NCBI RefSeq assembly: GCF_001999965.1 | Contig: NZ_CP019646.1 | Span: 186,001-250,000, forward strand | Direction of reading: 5' to 3' | DNA: 64,000 nt | From: Limihaloglobus sulfuriphilus | GTDB taxonomy: Bacteria; Planctomycetota; Phycisphaerae; Sedimentisphaerales; Sedimentisphaeraceae | Shown here: piece after piece, positions 62,736-64,000 of the stretch | How the letters are laid out: each line of letters begins with the position of its first letter | Numbering within the stretch: the first letter of the stretch is position 1 | Notes under the pieces: generated by a model | The model's database searches: none | Seen by the model: only the letters and a program-made list of their open reading frames with translations | Told to the model about the DNA's origin: nothing | Made by a program: the position numbers and the translations under genes

Positions 62736-64000
62736 ATGACTAAGAAATTGCTATTTATTATGATAGCGACGGCGGCGGTTTCGCTGACTTATGCCGAAAC
62801 TATCGGTTACTGGCCTTTCGAGGAAAATTCGGGTCAATTTGCAAACTGTCCGCCGGCGCTGGCCGGGGCCCTGCCGTTTCGGCTTGGCTCCAGCGGCTCT
62901 GCCTGGCAGGACCCTGAGTGGTCAACAGATGGTTATTCGGGTAACTGCCTGCACTTTATGAGTGCAGCGGGGCGGCCTGACGGCGAGCTGGATCTGATCC
63001 GGCCCGAGCCCGAAACAGACGTAAGCATGTATAACACAGATACATTCACTGTCGAAGCGTGGATCAAGCTCGACTCCATACCGGATAATACGTTTGACTA
63101 CTACAATCCGTACCAGATTATCTGTTTTGGCGGTGTAGATAGCGAAAGTGCGAATAAGTATGCGTACTTCCTAAGAGTTACGCAGCGCAGCGAGGGTGTT
63201 GGAATGCTTAACGGCTACTTCTATTCGAGTGACGGCACCGGATATTCTTTTATCCATTCCGCCGATCTGCTCGTGGGACAGTGGTATCATGTCGCATTCG
63301 CAGTTGACGGCTCTTCCACGACAGACAATGTAAGTATATGGGTAAACGGAGCGGAAGAGGTTAACTCTGCCGCGGCATCGCCCAGAACAGACCTGGCCAT
63401 CACAGGTGAAAGCCTGGCGGTCGGCACAAACTGGCTCAGACAGAGGGGCTTCAACGGCTATATCGATGAGCTTCGTATTTCTGATACCAGGCTTGCTACA
63501 TCAGAGCTGATGATAAACGGCGGCAGTGTAAACATACCCGAGCCGCAGAGAGAAACACTTGCCTGGTGGCGTTTCGAAGAGCAGGCCGGCCAGATTGCCC
63601 ATTGTGAGCCGGGAATGTCTGATATCAGTATGAGGCTTGGCACCAGCGACAGCGACTGGCACGACTGCGACTGGGTCGCGGAAGGTATCAGCGGCGGCGG
63701 TGTAATGTGTTACAGCGATATTGATACGGGCACTCTTGGGTATTTGACAGTTGATGCCGCCGACGAGGCCAAAGTTCCTACTCTTATGACCGAGTCCTTC
63801 ACCGTCGAGGCATGTATATGGCCGCAGTATATACCGCTGCTTAACCAGGCCGGCACAGGTGCGGAATTTGGTTTTTATGATCCGTTCTCGATCTTTGATA
63901 TCAAGGAATGGAGCTCCGAAGCCACTGTTACCGGAGATAATTCGATGTTCTGCCTTATCAGGTTTATGCCCAATGAAACAGGTGAATTCGGCCGTCTTGA
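62736..64000 (+). CDS. Secreted protein with at least two LamG domains, 3' end outside window
   Basis: The frame runs from ATG 62736 (GAGG site seven bases before) without a stop to the window end, giving 421 codons. MTKKLLFIMIATAAVSLTYA is a signal peptide. The first LamG domain (about 25-250) is a close relative of those at 57307 and 61864 (YFLRVTQRSEGVGMLNGYFY). A second, more divergent LamG-like domain starts at about 270 (LAWWRFEEQAGQIAHCEPG, then SFTVEACIWPQYIPLLNQ). It follows the LamG PEP-CTERM gene by 38 bases, so the pair is probably cotranscribed. Confidence 0.85.
   Translation, partial: MTKKLLFIMIATAAVSLTYAETIGYWPFEENSGQFANCPPALAGALPFRLGSSGSAWQDPEWSTDGYSGNCLHFMSAAGRPDGELDLIRPEPETDVSMYNTDTFTVEAWIKLDSIPDNTFDYYNPYQIICFGGVDSESANKYAYFLRVTQRSEGVGMLNGYFYSSDGTGYSFIHSADLLVGQWYHVAFAVDGSSTTDNVSIWVNGAEEVNSAAASPRTDLAITGESLAVGTNWLRQRGFNGYIDELRISDTRLATSELMINGGSVNIPEPQRETLAWWRFEEQAGQIAHCEPGMSDISMRLGTSDSDWHDCDWVAEGISGGGVMCYSDIDTGTLGYLTVDAADEAKVPTLMTESFTVEACIWPQYIPLLNQAGTGAEFGFYDPFSIFDIKEWSSEATVTGDNSMFCLIRFMPNETGEFGRL

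Noticed and set aside
1-64000. tRNA and rRNA genes
   Set aside because: No T-loop-like GGTTCGAATCC sequence with matching stems and no rRNA segment was found on reading either strand.

Overview
The window looks like a chromosomal segment of a Gram-negative, anaerobic, polysaccharide-degrading bacterium, most likely a planctomycete of the class Phycisphaerae (Sedimentisphaerales-like). This placement is inferred from gene content, not from a marker phylogeny. The signs are lipid A genes (lpxD, lpxI) beside murG and ftsW, menaquinone genes, a HydE-type hydrogenase maturase, secreted glycosidases, three PEP-CTERM proteins, dockerin-like and LamG modules, and a cysteine-containing DUF11 (OmcB-like) lipoprotein. 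No rRNA, tRNA or CRISPR array was recognised.

Layout. 1-7.4 kb (+): a saccharide cluster of a GH2 enzyme (cut by the window edge), a NagZ-type GH3 enzyme, a uroporphyrinogen-decarboxylase-like methyltransferase and a sodium/solute symporter. 7.6-12.3 kb (+): housekeeping genes (TPR membrane protein, rluD, rsfS, argS, yjbQ). 12.5-14.3 kb (+): the DUF11 lipoprotein with its own promoter and a strong terminator. 14.35-20.5 kb (-): envelope genes lpxI, lpxD, a sigma-like/HEAT membrane protein, murG and ftsW. 20.6-25.3 kb: a small thiamine-binding-like protein, a B12-type radical SAM protein (-), then dsbD and a LOG-family gene (+). 25.4-29.2 kb (-): a dockerin/LamG protein and a Tat-exported phosphoesterase. 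29.2-33.1 kb (-): a manA-yggS-menA-menG-dtd run with a recognisable promoter.

33.2-36.5 kb is a rearrangement scar. It holds a symporter pseudogene with an internal deletion and a frameshift, a REP-type repeat, a decayed copy of the 3' end of the DUF11 gene with half of its terminator, a PEP-CTERM gene with an odd tail, and another REP element. 36.5-43.7 kb: hydE and mgtE (-), then a secreted hypothetical protein, an amidohydrolase, an NSS transporter and a Ca/Na-type antiporter (+). 43.7-44.25 kb is a tandem ~250 bp repeat built around the same REP hairpins. 44.25-48.5 kb (-): a GH78 rhamnosidase behind an orphan MASE3 histidine kinase. 48.8-55.4 kb: a PEP-CTERM lectin-like protein, a lipoprotein esterase and a secreted ADP-ribosylglycohydrolase-like enzyme (+), then a cohesin-like/dockerin-like protein and a GH5 enzyme (-). 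55.7-64 kb: a LacI-controlled locus with a symporter and a giant beta-helix/dockerin/LamG protein (-), the regulator, and two further LamG proteins (+) closely related to the giant protein's LamG module. The last of these runs off the window.

The strongest unusual signals are: (i) a dispersed hairpin family preceded by GTAG, with compensatory stem changes, of the kind mobilised by RAYT transposases; (ii) the 33-35 kb scar carrying a decayed duplicate of the surface lipoprotein gene; (iii) a membrane-anchored sigma-factor-like/HEAT protein; (iv) cohesin-like and dockerin-like modules suggesting non-covalent assembly of secreted proteins; and (v) recent expansion of a LamG module around a LacI regulator.
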